From Virgibacillus halotolerans (GTDB taxonomy: Bacteria > Bacillota > Bacilli > Bacillales > Amphibacillaceae), in the NCBI RefSeq assembly GCF_016908515.1, contig NZ_JAFBEA010000002.1, positions 310,001 through 374,000 of the forward strand: a DNA stretch of 64,000 nucleotides. Direction: 5' to 3'. Each line of letters starts with the position of its first letter. Position 1 is the stretch's first letter. Positions 16,292 through 25,698 of this stretch are shown in pieces. The notes beneath the pieces were generated by a model that ran no database searches, was not told the origin of the DNA, and saw nothing but the letters and a program-made list of their open reading frames with translations. Position numbers and translations under genes: made by a program.

Positions 16292-17492
16292 GTTTCTTTT
16301 CCCCTTTCTTGAATCCCATACCGACAAAGCGGTAAGTCTTTTGCCGGTAGACGGTAAGTAAATATAAAATGCCAAGCATCACAAGGGTTGCTAGGATTGC
16401 ACCAACTGGACCCATTGTAGAAATGAGATTAATTGGTTTTCCACTGGCAACGAGTACATTGTAGATACCAAGATGATCCCAAGCATAGGCGAGTGCAGTA
16501 ACACCGATGATATTTCCTGCGAATACGGTCAGATAAAGGACTTGGCCCTCCATTAATCGATACATCATACCCGTTTCACAGCTACTTGCTAAAACGATGC
16601 CAAGGCCAAACAAAAAACCACCAATAAAGGTGCTTGGTGCAGCAATTTGTGTAATTGGTTCCATGCCGTAGATGATAATGACAAACAACGTAATCACAGA
16701 GCTAACTGCCATAGCGATAATAATTGCTTTTGCCATCAAGCCTCTGCCGGTTAACCATAAATCACGGAAGGCAGAGGTGAAACAAATTTGGCCTCTTTCA
16801 ATTAATATACCAAAAAGCGCCCCAAAAATGGCTGCGATACCGAGCAATGGCTTGCCTGTTGTAAAGAAAAATAAAATGAGTCCTGTATATACCAGTGCAA
16901 TCATACCGCCAATGTAAGGCTGGATTTTTCTCCTTTTTTCAACAGAAGGCTTTTTATTTCCTTTTGTTAAAGAAGGTTTGCCTTTCCACCATCTTGTTTT
17001 TGTAACTTGTGCACCTAAATAGGTTCCAATCCCTGTGGCAATGATGAAAATCCACGAATGGAAGGAGAATTGTGGAACGCCTGTGAAAAACGCAGCAAGG
17101 TTACAGCCCAATGCGAGACGTGCACCAAAGCCGGCGATGATTCCACCAACTAATCCCTGCACCAGACGACGTTTTTGTTTGGGGATACGAATCTTAAAAC
17201 TGTTGCTGAAAAGAACCATCATTAAAGCGCCTATAAACATTCCCCAAACAATCCAGCCATCGGATCTTGAAAAGGAAGAACCTTGCATATGTACCAGGTC
17301 AAAATAAGCCCAGTCTGATATATCTACACCCAAAAACTGGAGAACATGACCTCCCAAACGGGTGAATTCACCTGTTACTGCCCAAACAGTACCGGTAATG
17401 CCAAAATAAATAGCACTGAGAATTCCTGCTAAAATAAGCGCGACATATGGATTCCAATAACGGGTAAATACGTTACTCAATATTGCTTTCAT
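16281..17492 (-). CDS. YeeE/YedE-family thiosulfate importer (TsuA-like)
   Basis: 403-aa membrane protein with a duplicated core. The three pore-lining cysteines described for TsuA have clear counterparts in LALGCNLAAFFTG, ERGQICFTSAFRD and LASSCETGMMYRL. These are thought to pass thiosulfate by S-H-S bonds. ATG 17492 follows AAGGAG; the upstream extension has no site. The coupled TusA-like gene downstream supports sulfur import. Selenium transport (YedE proper) is a less likely reading, since no selenium genes are nearby. Confidence 0.82.
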   Translation of the reverse strand: MKAILSNVFTRYWNPYVALILAGILSAIYFGITGTVWAVTGEFTRLGGHVLQFLGVDISDWAYFDLVHMQGSSFSRSDGWIVWGMFIGALMMVLFSNSFKIRIPKQKRRLVQGLVGGIIAGFGARLALGCNLAAFFTGVPQFSFHSWIFIIATGIGTYLGAQVTKTRWWKGKPSLTKGNKKPSVEKRRKIQPYIGGMIALVYTGLILFFFTTGKPLLGIAAIFGALFGILIERGQICFTSAFRDLWLTGRGLMAKAIIIAMAVSSVITLFVIIIYGMEPITQIAAPSTFIGGFLFGLGIVLASSCETGMMYRLMEGQVLYLTVFAGNIIGVTALAYAWDHLGIYNVLVASGKPINLISTMGPVGAILATLVMLGILYLLTVYRQKTYRFVGMGFKKGEKKHVS

Positions 17493-17565
17493 CGTTCTTA
17501 ACTCCTTAATTTTTAAAGAATGGCATGCTATGAATGTTATTCGCAGTGTATGTGAATATGTACTT

Positions 17566-17594
17566 ATCTTAATCCTTTTTTTGGAACCTGTCAC
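17566..17594 (-). promoter_or_regulatory. Candidate promoter of the TsuA/TsuB-like pair
   Basis: On the minus strand GTGACA, a 17-nt spacer and TAAGAT, 74-102 bp upstream of the start. Confidence 0.45.
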
Positions 17595-17899
17595 GCCTGT
17601 TTATATATATTGTTCAGTTCAGCTAACACAGTGTTCATATTACCCGACTAGTTGAGTGGTTAGAGAACGAAGTCTCTATAGTAACTAAATAAGTTTGTTT
17701 CCAGGCATTTATTATTAAAGATAGCCCTAAGCCTGTCGATAATATAATTAAGGGTCCCGAGTGGGTGAAAGGAAAGAGCGTGAAGGATTACTTGGAAGTT
17801 GGTAGATAACCCATGACAATAAAAACAGAATAAATTTGTACGATTAGAGCATAATAAGATTATTAGGAGTAAAATAATGTTAAATTTTAAGACCAATCT
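17595..17899. other. 305-bp stretch without a gene between divergent units
   Basis: AT-rich DNA upstream of the LuxR-type regulator. I see no ORF with a ribosome site, no clear repeat and no riboswitch fold by eye. Confidence 0.5.
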
Positions 17900-17914
17900 A
17901 TGGAAGTGCTATTT

Positions 17915-18568
17915 ATGATAAATATTCTACTTGTTGATGAGAGCCGGATTTTCAGTCAAGGTTTAAGTTTAATATTAAACCAAGAAAAAGATATGAATGT
18001 TATTGGGACGGCTATGAATGTAATGGGGATAAAGAAAGTAATAGTGAAACCAGACATCATGCTTGTCAATACGCAGATTGAAAGTGAAAGTATAGATGAA
18101 ATAACTTCCACTTTAATCAAAACATTCCCAGATGGTAAAGTAATATATGTATTACCATTTGTTGATAAAAGTAGGATTATTAAAGGGATAGATTCAGGTG
18201 TAGATGGGTTTATATTAAATGGGCATGAGCCAGATTCCTTTATCGATATCATTCGGAATGTATATCGCAATCAATATGTCATGTCTGGCGAGATAGCAAA
18301 AGTAATGATGGACGAAATACAGATAAGACATTATGATGAGAAGGAAATTCTGCAGCAAAGATTAGAAGAGAGAAACATAAACGCAACAAAACGTGATCTG
18401 GATGTTTTATATTTAATATTTAAAGAGAAAAACAACAAAGAAATTGCGGAAATGCTTGATTTAACGGAAAAGACGATTCGGGATTATGTAAGTATGGCGT
18501 ATAAAAGAATTAATATTAAAAATAGAGGGCAGGTATATCATTTCTTAACAGAAATAATGAAGGATTGA
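17915..18568 (+). CDS. NarL/LuxR-type regulator with a pseudo-receiver domain
   Basis: 217 aa. An N-terminal receiver-like fold (LLVDES) is followed by a C-terminal LuxR helix-turn-helix (NNKEIAEMLDLTEKTIRDYV, near residues 175-195). The phosphoacceptor position in PDIMLVNT is Asn52 instead of Asp, and the conserved Lys position is Asn102. Phosphorylation-independent action is inferred. No histidine kinase is adjacent. ATG 17915 is preferred over ATG 17900 because GGAAGTG sits upstream. A terminator isolates it from the aminotransferase downstream. Confidence 0.8.
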   Translation: MINILLVDESRIFSQGLSLILNQEKDMNVIGTAMNVMGIKKVIVKPDIMLVNTQIESESIDEITSTLIKTFPDGKVIYVLPFVDKSRIIKGIDSGVDGFILNGHEPDSFIDIIRNVYRNQYVMSGEIAKVMMDEIQIRHYDEKEILQQRLEERNINATKRDLDVLYLIFKEKNNKEIAEMLDLTEKTIRDYVSMAYKRINIKNRGQVYHFLTEIMKD

Positions 18569-18640
18569 TGGCCGCTCCAAATATTTCGAACAATTAAATG
18601 AGTATTCACAGGCTATAATAATTTATAGCACTTAATCGAT

Positions 18641-18685
18641 AAACACCCGTCAAGCGATCGATCTTGGCGGGTGTTTATTTTTTTA
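18641..18685 (+). terminator. Strong Rho-independent terminator
   Basis: AAACACCCGTCAAG pairs with CTTGGCGGGTGTTT and is followed by ATTTTTTT. It ends the pseudo-receiver regulator transcript. Confidence 0.88.
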
Positions 18686-18762
18686 CTATTTAGTGATAAC
18701 CACAGCTTGTTCTATACGTAACGCTAGCTACATATGTATATTTTGAGAGGAGGAATATACGA

Positions 18763-20106
18763 TTGAGTAACCTAATTGGTTTAGACAAAAAGCATTTCAT
18801 TCACCCAACTTCTTCGATTCAGCAACAACAAGAAAAGGGTGCTAAAGTAATCATGGACAAGGGAGATGGGATTTATTTAACAGATAAGGATAAAAACGTA
18901 TACATTGATGCGATGTCTTCCTTATGGAATGTGAATATTGGTCATGGTAGGAAAGAACTTGCTAAAGCGGCAGCAAAACAGATGGAAAAGATGGCTTACA
19001 GTTCCGCTTTTTCGACGTTTAGCCATGAACCTGCAATCAAGTTAGCTGAGAAGATCGCTCAGATGACACCGGATGGTTTGAATGCAGTATTTTTCACTTC
19101 TGGTGGATCGGAATCGAATGACTCTGCAATCAAATTGGTTCGTCATTACTGGAAAATACAAGGTAAGCCGGAGCGAAGAAACATTATTTCGTTAAGACGT
19201 GGGTATCATGGGGTTGCAGCTGCTTCCACCAGCGCAACAGGCATCCCTGAGTTCTGGGATATGGCGGGACATATGGTATCGGGATCTATCCATGCGAAAT
19301 CACCTTATGGAATTGGGACAGAACAGGCCATTGACTCACTCAGACAGGTGATTGACGAAAAGGGTGCTGAAACGATTGCAGCTTTTCTTGCTGAGCCAAT
19401 ACAAGGTTCAGGTGGTGTATTAATTCCTCCAGCTGATTATTTTAAAAAGGTGCGAGAAGTGTGTGAAGCGTACGACATTTTATTTATCGCGGATGAGGTG
19501 ATTACTGGATTCGGTCGAACAGGGAAGATGTTCGGGATGGAAAATTGGGGCGTCATTCCAGATATGATGACTTTTGCAAAAGGTGTGACGAGTGGTTACA
19601 TGCCGCTTGGCGGTGTCGTTATATCAGATCACATTCATAACGTATTAAAAGAAAAATCGAAAGGTACTTTATTTCATGGATTTACGTACAGTGGCCACCC
19701 GACCGCTGCCGCCGTTGCCTTAAAGAACATAGAAATCCTCGAGAAGGAAGGGCTTGTCGAAAATTCCAGGGAAATGGGGGAGAAATTACTGGAAGGATTT
19801 CATTTCATTAAGAAAGAACTGGATATTATTGGGGATGTGAGGACAACTGGTTTGATCGGGGCAGTGGAACTTGTGCAAAATCCGGAAACAAATGAGCGCT
19901 TTCCAGCAGAACTACAGGTGGCTTCGAAAGTAATTGAAGCCCTTCACGAGCGCGGGGTTATTTGCCGGCCGGTTACTTATGAAAATACAGACATCATTTG
20001 TTTTGCCCCACCACTGATTATTAATGAAACCCAAGTTCATACGATCATTGAAAAATTACATGATGCAGTACGATCCGTTCAGCAACAACTTGGTGATAAG
20101 CATTAG
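18763..20106 (+). CDS. Class III pyridoxal-phosphate aminotransferase (omega-aminotransferase type)
   Basis: 447 aa. Fold-type I class III features: SGGSESNDSAIKL, GYHG, the cofactor Asp in FIADEVITGFGRTG and the Schiff-base Lys in TFAKGVTSGYMPLGG. It would move an amino group from an omega- or beta-amino compound to pyruvate or 2-oxoglutarate. The start is TTG 18763 behind GAGAGGAGG. The next gene, 69 bp downstream, is an amino-acid permease, so it probably acts on the imported compound. Specificity (beta-alanine, taurine, GABA, polyamine) cannot be read. Confidence 0.85.
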   Translation: MSNLIGLDKKHFIHPTSSIQQQQEKGAKVIMDKGDGIYLTDKDKNVYIDAMSSLWNVNIGHGRKELAKAAAKQMEKMAYSSAFSTFSHEPAIKLAEKIAQMTPDGLNAVFFTSGGSESNDSAIKLVRHYWKIQGKPERRNIISLRRGYHGVAAASTSATGIPEFWDMAGHMVSGSIHAKSPYGIGTEQAIDSLRQVIDEKGAETIAAFLAEPIQGSGGVLIPPADYFKKVREVCEAYDILFIADEVITGFGRTGKMFGMENWGVIPDMMTFAKGVTSGYMPLGGVVISDHIHNVLKEKSKGTLFHGFTYSGHPTAAAVALKNIEILEKEGLVENSREMGEKLLEGFHFIKKELDIIGDVRTTGLIGAVELVQNPETNERFPAELQVASKVIEALHERGVICRPVTYENTDIICFAPPLIINETQVHTIIEKLHDAVRSVQQQLGDKH

Positions 20107-20175
20107 TTGGAAATCATACATTCGCAACTTTCCTGATGTGTAAAGTATCATGGTCTTTCATTGGAGGTTAGAAGA

Positions 20176-21582
20176 ATGAGCGATCCACAGTTAAAGAGAA
20201 TTCTCGGTAACAAAGATGTACTTGCCCTGGCATTCGGCGCGATGATTGGCTGGGGCTGGGTTGTAACCGCTGGACTATGGATAACGGAAGCAGGATCACT
20301 TGGCGCAATTCTTGCCTTTTTAATTGGTGGGCTGCTTGTCGTTCTGGTCGGACTGACCTATGCAGAACTGACTGCCGCGCTTCCGCTTGCTGGCGGGGAG
20401 TTAGTGTTCAGCTACAAGGCGATGGGGAGGGTTGCTTCCTTCGTTACGACATGGGCGGTGATCCTCGGCTATGTTTCGGTTGTAGCCTTTGAAGCTGTTG
20501 CGCTTCCTACCGTGTTTGAATATTTGGTTCCGAATTATAGTCAGGGTTATTTATATACGGTAGCAGATTGGGATGTCACGGCTACATGGGCAGGTGTTGG
20601 GATGGTCGGTTCCATTCTCATTACTTGGATTAATTATCGAGGAGTCAAGCTTTCCACTTCCGTTAACGTTATTCTCACCTTATTAATTTTGTTGGCCGGT
20701 GTCCTGTTAATTACCGGAAGTACTGCCGCTGGAAATATGCAGAATATGGAGCCGTTTTTTGAAAAAGGGACCGCTGGTTTATTGACGGTTGTCATTATGA
20801 CCCCATTCATGTTTGTTGGGTTTGACGTGATCCCGCAAGCGGCAGAAGAAATCAACTTGCCGCGGAGGAGAATCGGGCAATTGTTGATTATATCCGTATT
20901 GATGGCAGTTGTCTGGTATGTTGCGATTATATTCGGGGTTTCTCGTGTGTTGAATCCTTCAGAAATTGCGGGATCTAACCTGGTCACAGCTGATGCCATG
21001 GCAAAAGCCTTTGGCGGCAGTCAGCTGATGGGTAATGTACTTGTGCTGGGAGGTATTGGTGGTATATTGACCAGCTGGATTGGATTTTTTATTGGAGGAA
21101 GTCGTGCCATTTACGCACTTGCCAGAGGCGGTATGCTACCAAAGTTTCTCGGTGAACTCCATCCGAAATATCAGACACCACATAAAGCCATTCTTTTAAT
21201 TGGTGTCATTTCCACACTTGCGCCATTATTAGGACGGCCGGCTTTGGAATGGTTGGTGGATGCTGGCGGATTAGGACTTGTTGTTGCATGGTTAATGGTA
21301 GCCGTCTCGTTTGTTGTGTTACGGAAGAAGGAACCTGATTTGAAACGGCCGTTTTATTTGCGAAATGGAAAACTGATTGGCTGGGCGGCCATTATCATGT
21401 CTGTTGGAATAGGTGTATTGTATATGCCAGGCATGCCGTCAGCACTTATTTGGCCGTATGAGTGGCTTATTGTTGGGGTATGGGCTGTACTTGGTTTCGT
21501 ATTTTATAAGATAACTATCAAAAAATATGGCGCCAAATCAGCGGATGAGAAAATGAAGAAAGAGATTGATCGCGTTTTGTAG
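20176..21582 (+). CDS. APC-superfamily amino-acid permease
   Basis: 468 aa with about 12 hydrophobic segments. The APC motif LAFGAMIGWGWVVTAG is in TM1, and EEINLPRRRIGQ is a typical loop. It imports an amino acid or amine in symport. ATG 20176 follows GGAGG; an upstream TTG is less likely. It pairs with the class III aminotransferase before it and is closed by a terminator. Confidence 0.88.
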   Translation: MSDPQLKRILGNKDVLALAFGAMIGWGWVVTAGLWITEAGSLGAILAFLIGGLLVVLVGLTYAELTAALPLAGGELVFSYKAMGRVASFVTTWAVILGYVSVVAFEAVALPTVFEYLVPNYSQGYLYTVADWDVTATWAGVGMVGSILITWINYRGVKLSTSVNVILTLLILLAGVLLITGSTAAGNMQNMEPFFEKGTAGLLTVVIMTPFMFVGFDVIPQAAEEINLPRRRIGQLLIISVLMAVVWYVAIIFGVSRVLNPSEIAGSNLVTADAMAKAFGGSQLMGNVLVLGGIGGILTSWIGFFIGGSRAIYALARGGMLPKFLGELHPKYQTPHKAILLIGVISTLAPLLGRPALEWLVDAGGLGLVVAWLMVAVSFVVLRKKEPDLKRPFYLRNGKLIGWAAIIMSVGIGVLYMPGMPSALIWPYEWLIVGVWAVLGFVFYKITIKKYGAKSADEKMKKEIDRVL

Positions 21583-21587
21583 AATGA

Positions 21588-21627
21588 TAAAAACAGCGAC
21601 CCTTCTTGACGGGGATCGCTGTTTTGG
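21588..21627. terminator. Bidirectional terminator between the permease and the met operon
   Basis: AAAACAGCGA and TCGCTGTTTT form the stem, with further CCC/GGG pairing, between two converging operons. Confidence 0.8.
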
Positions 21628-21730
21628 TTTGTGTGCCGATCATGCGTGAATGCTTTAGGGTTAAATCTCGAACGAGCAGGCGGTATAGTTAGCTTAAGAC
21701 AAGCTGTCCATGGCAAATTGCAATTTCCGC

Positions 21731-22561
21731 TTACCAAGAGGGAATGACAGAGCCATCGAATTTTTCATCAACGAATGCTTTTACTTCGTCAGAATGATAA
21801 AGGTCTATAAATTGTTGCACAGCTTCTTGATCTTTGGACTCCTCTCTAACAGCAATTAGATTTGCGAACGGAGAATCTTTTGGTTCTATAAATATAGCAT
21901 CTTTAGAAGGTACAAACCCAGCATCCATCGCAAAGTTTGTATTAATAGCTGCAGCGTCAAGCTCATCAAGCTGTCGACCAATTTGTGCAGGATCGAGTTC
22001 AATAAATTCATAGTTATTGTTGTTTACTTCAATATCTTTTATTGTTGCATCTATACCAGCACCTTCATTTACCTTAATTAATCCAGCTTGTTCAAATAGT
22101 GCAAGTGCCCGTCCACTATTTGTTGGATCACTTGGAAGCCCAATTTTAGCACCATCTTTTAGTTCTTTTACATCTTCTATATCCAATGAATAAATTCCCA
22201 TTGGAAAAGTAATGGTATCTGCTACTTTAACAAGTCCTAGTTGACGCTCTTCATTCGCTTGATCAAAGAAGGGTTCGGTTTGGAAACTGTTCATATCAAT
22301 TTCGCCTTCAGATAAAGCAACATTTGGCATGACATAGTCGTTAAAAACCTTTAATTCAATATCTAGGCCTTGCTCTTTACCCAATTCCTGTATCTTTTCT
22401 AGAAGTTCTTCGTGAGGTCCGGATGTAACACCAACTGTTAACTTGCCATCCTCTAATAGATCATCCGATTCATTACTTGATTTCTCGTTGCCGCAAGCTG
22501 TAAGCGTACCTATAACTAAAATAAACAAACTAATTATAAACCATTTCTTCATGTTTCTCAT
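21731..22561 (-). CDS. metQ: MetQ-type methionine-binding lipoprotein (NlpA family)
   Basis: 276 aa. A signal peptide with lipobox LTACG anchors it outside the membrane. NlpA-family features include TVGVTSGPHEELLEK and MNSFQTEPFFDQAN. It delivers methionine (L or D), or possibly its hydroxy analogue, to MetNI. It is the last gene of the SAM-riboswitch operon, 36 bp after the oxidase gene; in most Bacillaceae metQ follows metI directly. Start ATG 22561 follows GAGGGAT; a second ATG lies three codons in. Confidence 0.92.
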   Translation of the reverse strand: MRNMKKWFIISLFILVIGTLTACGNEKSSNESDDLLEDGKLTVGVTSGPHEELLEKIQELGKEQGLDIELKVFNDYVMPNVALSEGEIDMNSFQTEPFFDQANEERQLGLVKVADTITFPMGIYSLDIEDVKELKDGAKIGLPSDPTNSGRALALFEQAGLIKVNEGAGIDATIKDIEVNNNNYEFIELDPAQIGRQLDELDAAAINTNFAMDAGFVPSKDAIFIEPKDSPFANLIAVREESKDQEAVQQFIDLYHSDEVKAFVDEKFDGSVIPSW

Positions 22562-22597
22562 GTTGTTATCCCTCTTCCATCATTCTTATTTTAAGTG

Positions 22598-23725
22598 TTA
22601 TTTATCTATCTTTTGGACTAAAGAACCATTAACTTCTTGAATCGATGTAATTCCCGATAGGGCAAGTGTTGTTTTCAAATCATGGATAATATTATGTAAT
22701 ACCTGTTCTACGCCAGCCTCGCCAGCTATCGTTAATCCATAAAGATATGGTCTGCCTAATAGAATTGCATCAGCACCAAGTGCCAGTGCTTTTACTATAT
22801 CGGGACCGCTTCTGACACCACTATCTAAAAGGATAGGAAGCTTGTCCTTCACTCTATCTTTGATGAAAGGAAGGGCATCCAGTGAAGCAATACAGCCATC
22901 TAACTGCCTTCCACCATGGTTAGATACAACGATCCCATCAATGCCATGATTTACTGCTTGCTCTGCATCGTCCGGGTGTAAAATACCTTTTAAATAAATA
23001 GGCAGGTCTACCGCTTTTCTTATATGATCGATATCTTCCCATTGTAAAGCAGGTCGATAGAAGTACGGAAGCATTTCTTCTACAATATTTGGGTTTTGTT
23101 TAGCCTGCATATATTGTTGGAATACCGGATCAACAGCATAATTTGCAATACCACTGCCTTGTAAAAATGGGGAATAATCGTTTGAACGATCGCGCTCCCG
23201 ATTTCCAATGAAAGGCATATCGACCGTTATCACAATAGCCCCGTAGCCCGCCGCTTCTGCCCTTTTAACAAAACTGGTTGCTAACTTTACGTCATTTGGA
23301 TAATAAAGTTGAAACCAACGATTACCGTTATCACTTGCATTTGCAATATCCTCTAGGCTGTAAGAGGATACCGTACTTGAAACAAAAGGTATTCCCTGAC
23401 TAGCAGCTGCTTTGGCACTGGCTAATTCCCCATCCGGATGTGCAATGCCTTGCATGCCAACGGGAGCGAGAAAGATGGGTGCAGCAATAGCTTGCCCATT
23501 TATCATTGTATTTAAGGTAACTTCTGAAACGTCTTTTAAAAAACGCGGTGTAATTTTCCAGCGGTTAAATGCCTTTCGATTATCATTTAGCGTTTCTTCA
23601 TTTCCAGCGCCACTTTCCGCATAAACAAAAACCTTTTCCTCTAAAAGCTGCTTAGCCTGATATTCTAAATCTTTAAAACGGATCGGGATTGATCTGGTAT
23701 GTTCATTTACTTCAACTTTACTCAC
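22598..23725 (-). CDS. FMN-dependent alpha-hydroxy-acid oxidase (lactate oxidase / lactate monooxygenase family)
   Basis: 375 aa TIM-barrel flavoprotein. The active-site block SNHGGRQLDG contains the catalytic His and Arg. PVGMQGIAHPDGE and LLDSGVRSGPDIVKALALGA are the FMN-binding regions. It oxidises an L-2-hydroxy acid to the 2-oxo acid. The start is GTG 23725 behind AAGGAGATG, 14 bp after metI. Its place inside a methionine-transport operon under SAM control points to 2-hydroxy-4-methylthiobutyrate as substrate (inference); by sequence alone lactate would be the default guess. Confidence 0.88.
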   Translation of the reverse strand: MSKVEVNEHTRSIPIRFKDLEYQAKQLLEEKVFVYAESGAGNEETLNDNRKAFNRWKITPRFLKDVSEVTLNTMINGQAIAAPIFLAPVGMQGIAHPDGELASAKAAASQGIPFVSSTVSSYSLEDIANASDNGNRWFQLYYPNDVKLATSFVKRAEAAGYGAIVITVDMPFIGNRERDRSNDYSPFLQGSGIANYAVDPVFQQYMQAKQNPNIVEEMLPYFYRPALQWEDIDHIRKAVDLPIYLKGILHPDDAEQAVNHGIDGIVVSNHGGRQLDGCIASLDALPFIKDRVKDKLPILLDSGVRSGPDIVKALALGADAILLGRPYLYGLTIAGEAGVEQVLHNIIHDLKTTLALSGITSIQEVNGSLVQKIDK

Positions 23726-23739
23726 GTTGATTCATCTCC

Positions 23740-24414
23740 TTAGTCTTTTTTCAATTTTGCTGAAATAAGATTACCGAATGTCTGGATACCTTGTACGAGA
23801 ATAATTAAAATGAACACTGTTACATACATCACGTCTGCTTGATAGCGTAAATGACCAAAACGATAGGCAAGATCGCCAAGCCCACCAGCACCTACTAATC
23901 CAGCCATTGCTGTAGCCCCAATCAGCCCAATTGTTGCAATCGTTAAACCAAGGATAATGGACGATCTGGATTCACGGATTAGTACATGCCAAATGATATG
24001 TCGCGTTTTAATTCCCATAGCTTCATATGCTTCGATTACACCACGGTCAACTTCTAAAAGACTTGATTCCATTAATCTGGCGATATATGGTGCCGTATAG
24101 ATAACAAGGGGGGCAATCACGCCGCTGACACCAATCGTTGTTCCAGCAATAAATTTGGTGAAAGGTAAAATAAAGAATAACAAAATAATAAACGGGATCG
24201 AACGAATCATATTAATGACTAGATTAAGAATTTGATGTAAAAATTTATTTTCAAGTGCTTTTCCGGAACCGCTAAGGGTTAATAAAACCCCAAGTGGAAG
24301 ACCAATAAGTATGGATATTGCTAAAGCGATCCCTACCATCTGAAATGTTTGAATTAAGGCTTCCCATATATCTGGTCCCCAGTTTTCAAAAAAATCCGAT
24401 ATACTAGCTGACAT
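23740..24414 (-). CDS. metI: MetI, methionine ABC transporter permease
   Basis: 224 aa with five to six hydrophobic segments. The ABC coupling loop EAYEAMGIKTRHIIWHVLI (EAA motif) sits at about residues 131-149. Its ATG follows AAAGGAGG and overlaps the metN stop by 11 nt, so the two are coupled. Confidence 0.95.
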   Translation of the reverse strand: MSASISDFFENWGPDIWEALIQTFQMVGIALAISILIGLPLGVLLTLSGSGKALENKFLHQILNLVINMIRSIPFIILLFFILPFTKFIAGTTIGVSGVIAPLVIYTAPYIARLMESSLLEVDRGVIEAYEAMGIKTRHIIWHVLIRESRSSIILGLTIATIGLIGATAMAGLVGAGGLGDLAYRFGHLRYQADVMYVTVFILIILVQGIQTFGNLISAKLKKD

Positions 24415-25438
24415 GTTGTTTACCTCCTTTTTTATACCCTTCCACAATGACACCCAGTTCTATCAGATAGCTAATCGCCTTCTGCGTCTCTGTTGCATTG
24501 CCTTGTAAATGGACAACTAAGCGTCCAAATGGTTGGTCTTTTAGCTGTGCAATATTACCGCTTAAAATAGAAGGATAAACATCAAATTGTTTGGTTACCA
24601 TTGCGAGTGCAGGTTTCCCTGAAGATTCGCCAACAAATGATAATGTGACAATTTGGCCGGATCCTTCCAGACTGTTTACTAATTGTTCAGGAACCGAATC
24701 GTTGAATAAAGATTGAACAAAGCGTTTCGCTGTTTTTGTTTTCGGCTGTGCGAATACATCAATAACTTTCCCTTGTTCAATGATACGGCCATTATCCATT
24801 ACCGCTACTTCATGACAAATATTTTGGACAACGTTCATTTCATGCGTAATTAATAAAATAGTAATACCTAATTCTTGATTAATTCGATCTAGTAACGATA
24901 AAATCGCATCTGTTGTATCTGGATCGAGTGCACTTGTTGCTTCATCACATAACAACACTTCTGGTTCATGTGCAAGTGCTCGGGCGATGGCCACGCGTTG
25001 TTTTTGTCCTCCAGAAAGTTTTGCAGGATAGGCATTAGCTTTATCCTGCAAACCTACGATCTCCAAGTATTTGGCTACTCTTGCTTGAATTTCCTTTTTA
25101 GGAACACCGGTTAATTTTAGTGGGTTTGCAATATTTTCATAGACTGTCCCAGTTTTTAAGAGATTAAAAGATTGAAAAATCATTCCCATATTTCTTCTTG
25201 CCTCTTGCAATTTTGACATGGAAAGCGTGGTAAGGTCAGTACCTTTGAAATAAACTTTACCTGTCGTCGGCTTTTCTAATAAATTTGCCATACGAACTAA
25301 TGTACTTTTACCTGCGCCACTATAACCAATTACACCGAAAATAGTTCCTTTTTTAACATGAAGCGAGACGTCATCAAGTGCCTTTGTTTCCTTTGATTTC
25401 GCATCAAATACTTTGGTGATATTTTCAAAATGAATCAT
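24404..25438 (-). CDS. metN: MetN, methionine ABC transporter ATPase
   Basis: 344 aa. Walker A GYSGAGKST, signature LSGGQKQR and Walker B VLLCDEATSALDP are present. The C-terminal 80 or so residues form the NIL/ACT-like domain that senses methionine (trans-inhibition in E. coli MetN). It is the first gene after the S-box riboswitch. Confidence 0.96.
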   Translation of the reverse strand: MIHFENITKVFDAKSKETKALDDVSLHVKKGTIFGVIGYSGAGKSTLVRMANLLEKPTTGKVYFKGTDLTTLSMSKLQEARRNMGMIFQSFNLLKTGTVYENIANPLKLTGVPKKEIQARVAKYLEIVGLQDKANAYPAKLSGGQKQRVAIARALAHEPEVLLCDEATSALDPDTTDAILSLLDRINQELGITILLITHEMNVVQNICHEVAVMDNGRIIEQGKVIDVFAQPKTKTAKRFVQSLFNDSVPEQLVNSLEGSGQIVTLSFVGESSGKPALAMVTKQFDVYPSILSGNIAQLKDQPFGRLVVHLQGNATETQKAISYLIELGVIVEGYKKGGKQHVS

Positions 25439-25478
25439 AACTTTCTTCCTCCCAGCAAGATAACTACTCTAATTGAAT

Positions 25479-25646
25479 AAAAAAATTCCCTGTCGTTTGG
25501 GACAGAGAAAGTTAATCATTGAAATCGTATTTTCGTTTCTCTTATCTATCAAACACTTTATTGTTTGTAGGATTTAGCACCCTCTAAAGAATTAGATGGT
25601 TGCCGGGCGTCATAGGGCCAGTCCCTCTGCCACTCTTGATAAGAAC
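25479..25646 (-). ncRNA. SAM-I (S-box) riboswitch with intrinsic terminator
   Basis: Read on the minus strand, the leader shows the S-box core: CTTATCAAGAGTGG, then CAGAGGGACTGGCCC, GACGCCCGGCAACC and GGTGCTAAATCC. A terminator hairpin (TTCTCTGTC / GACAGGGAA plus a T-run, 25479-25508) lies before metN. High SAM would stop transcription of metN, metI, the hydroxy-acid oxidase and metQ together. Confidence 0.95.
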
Positions 25647-25669
25647 AGTATTTAATTTTCGCTTTTTTT

Positions 25670-25698
25670 AGTATAGTATAGTTAATATAGTAAGTCAA
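25670..25698 (-). promoter_or_regulatory. Sigma-A promoter of the S-box met operon
   Basis: TTGACT, a 17-nt spacer and TATACT on the minus strand, just upstream of the S-box. Confidence 0.75.
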
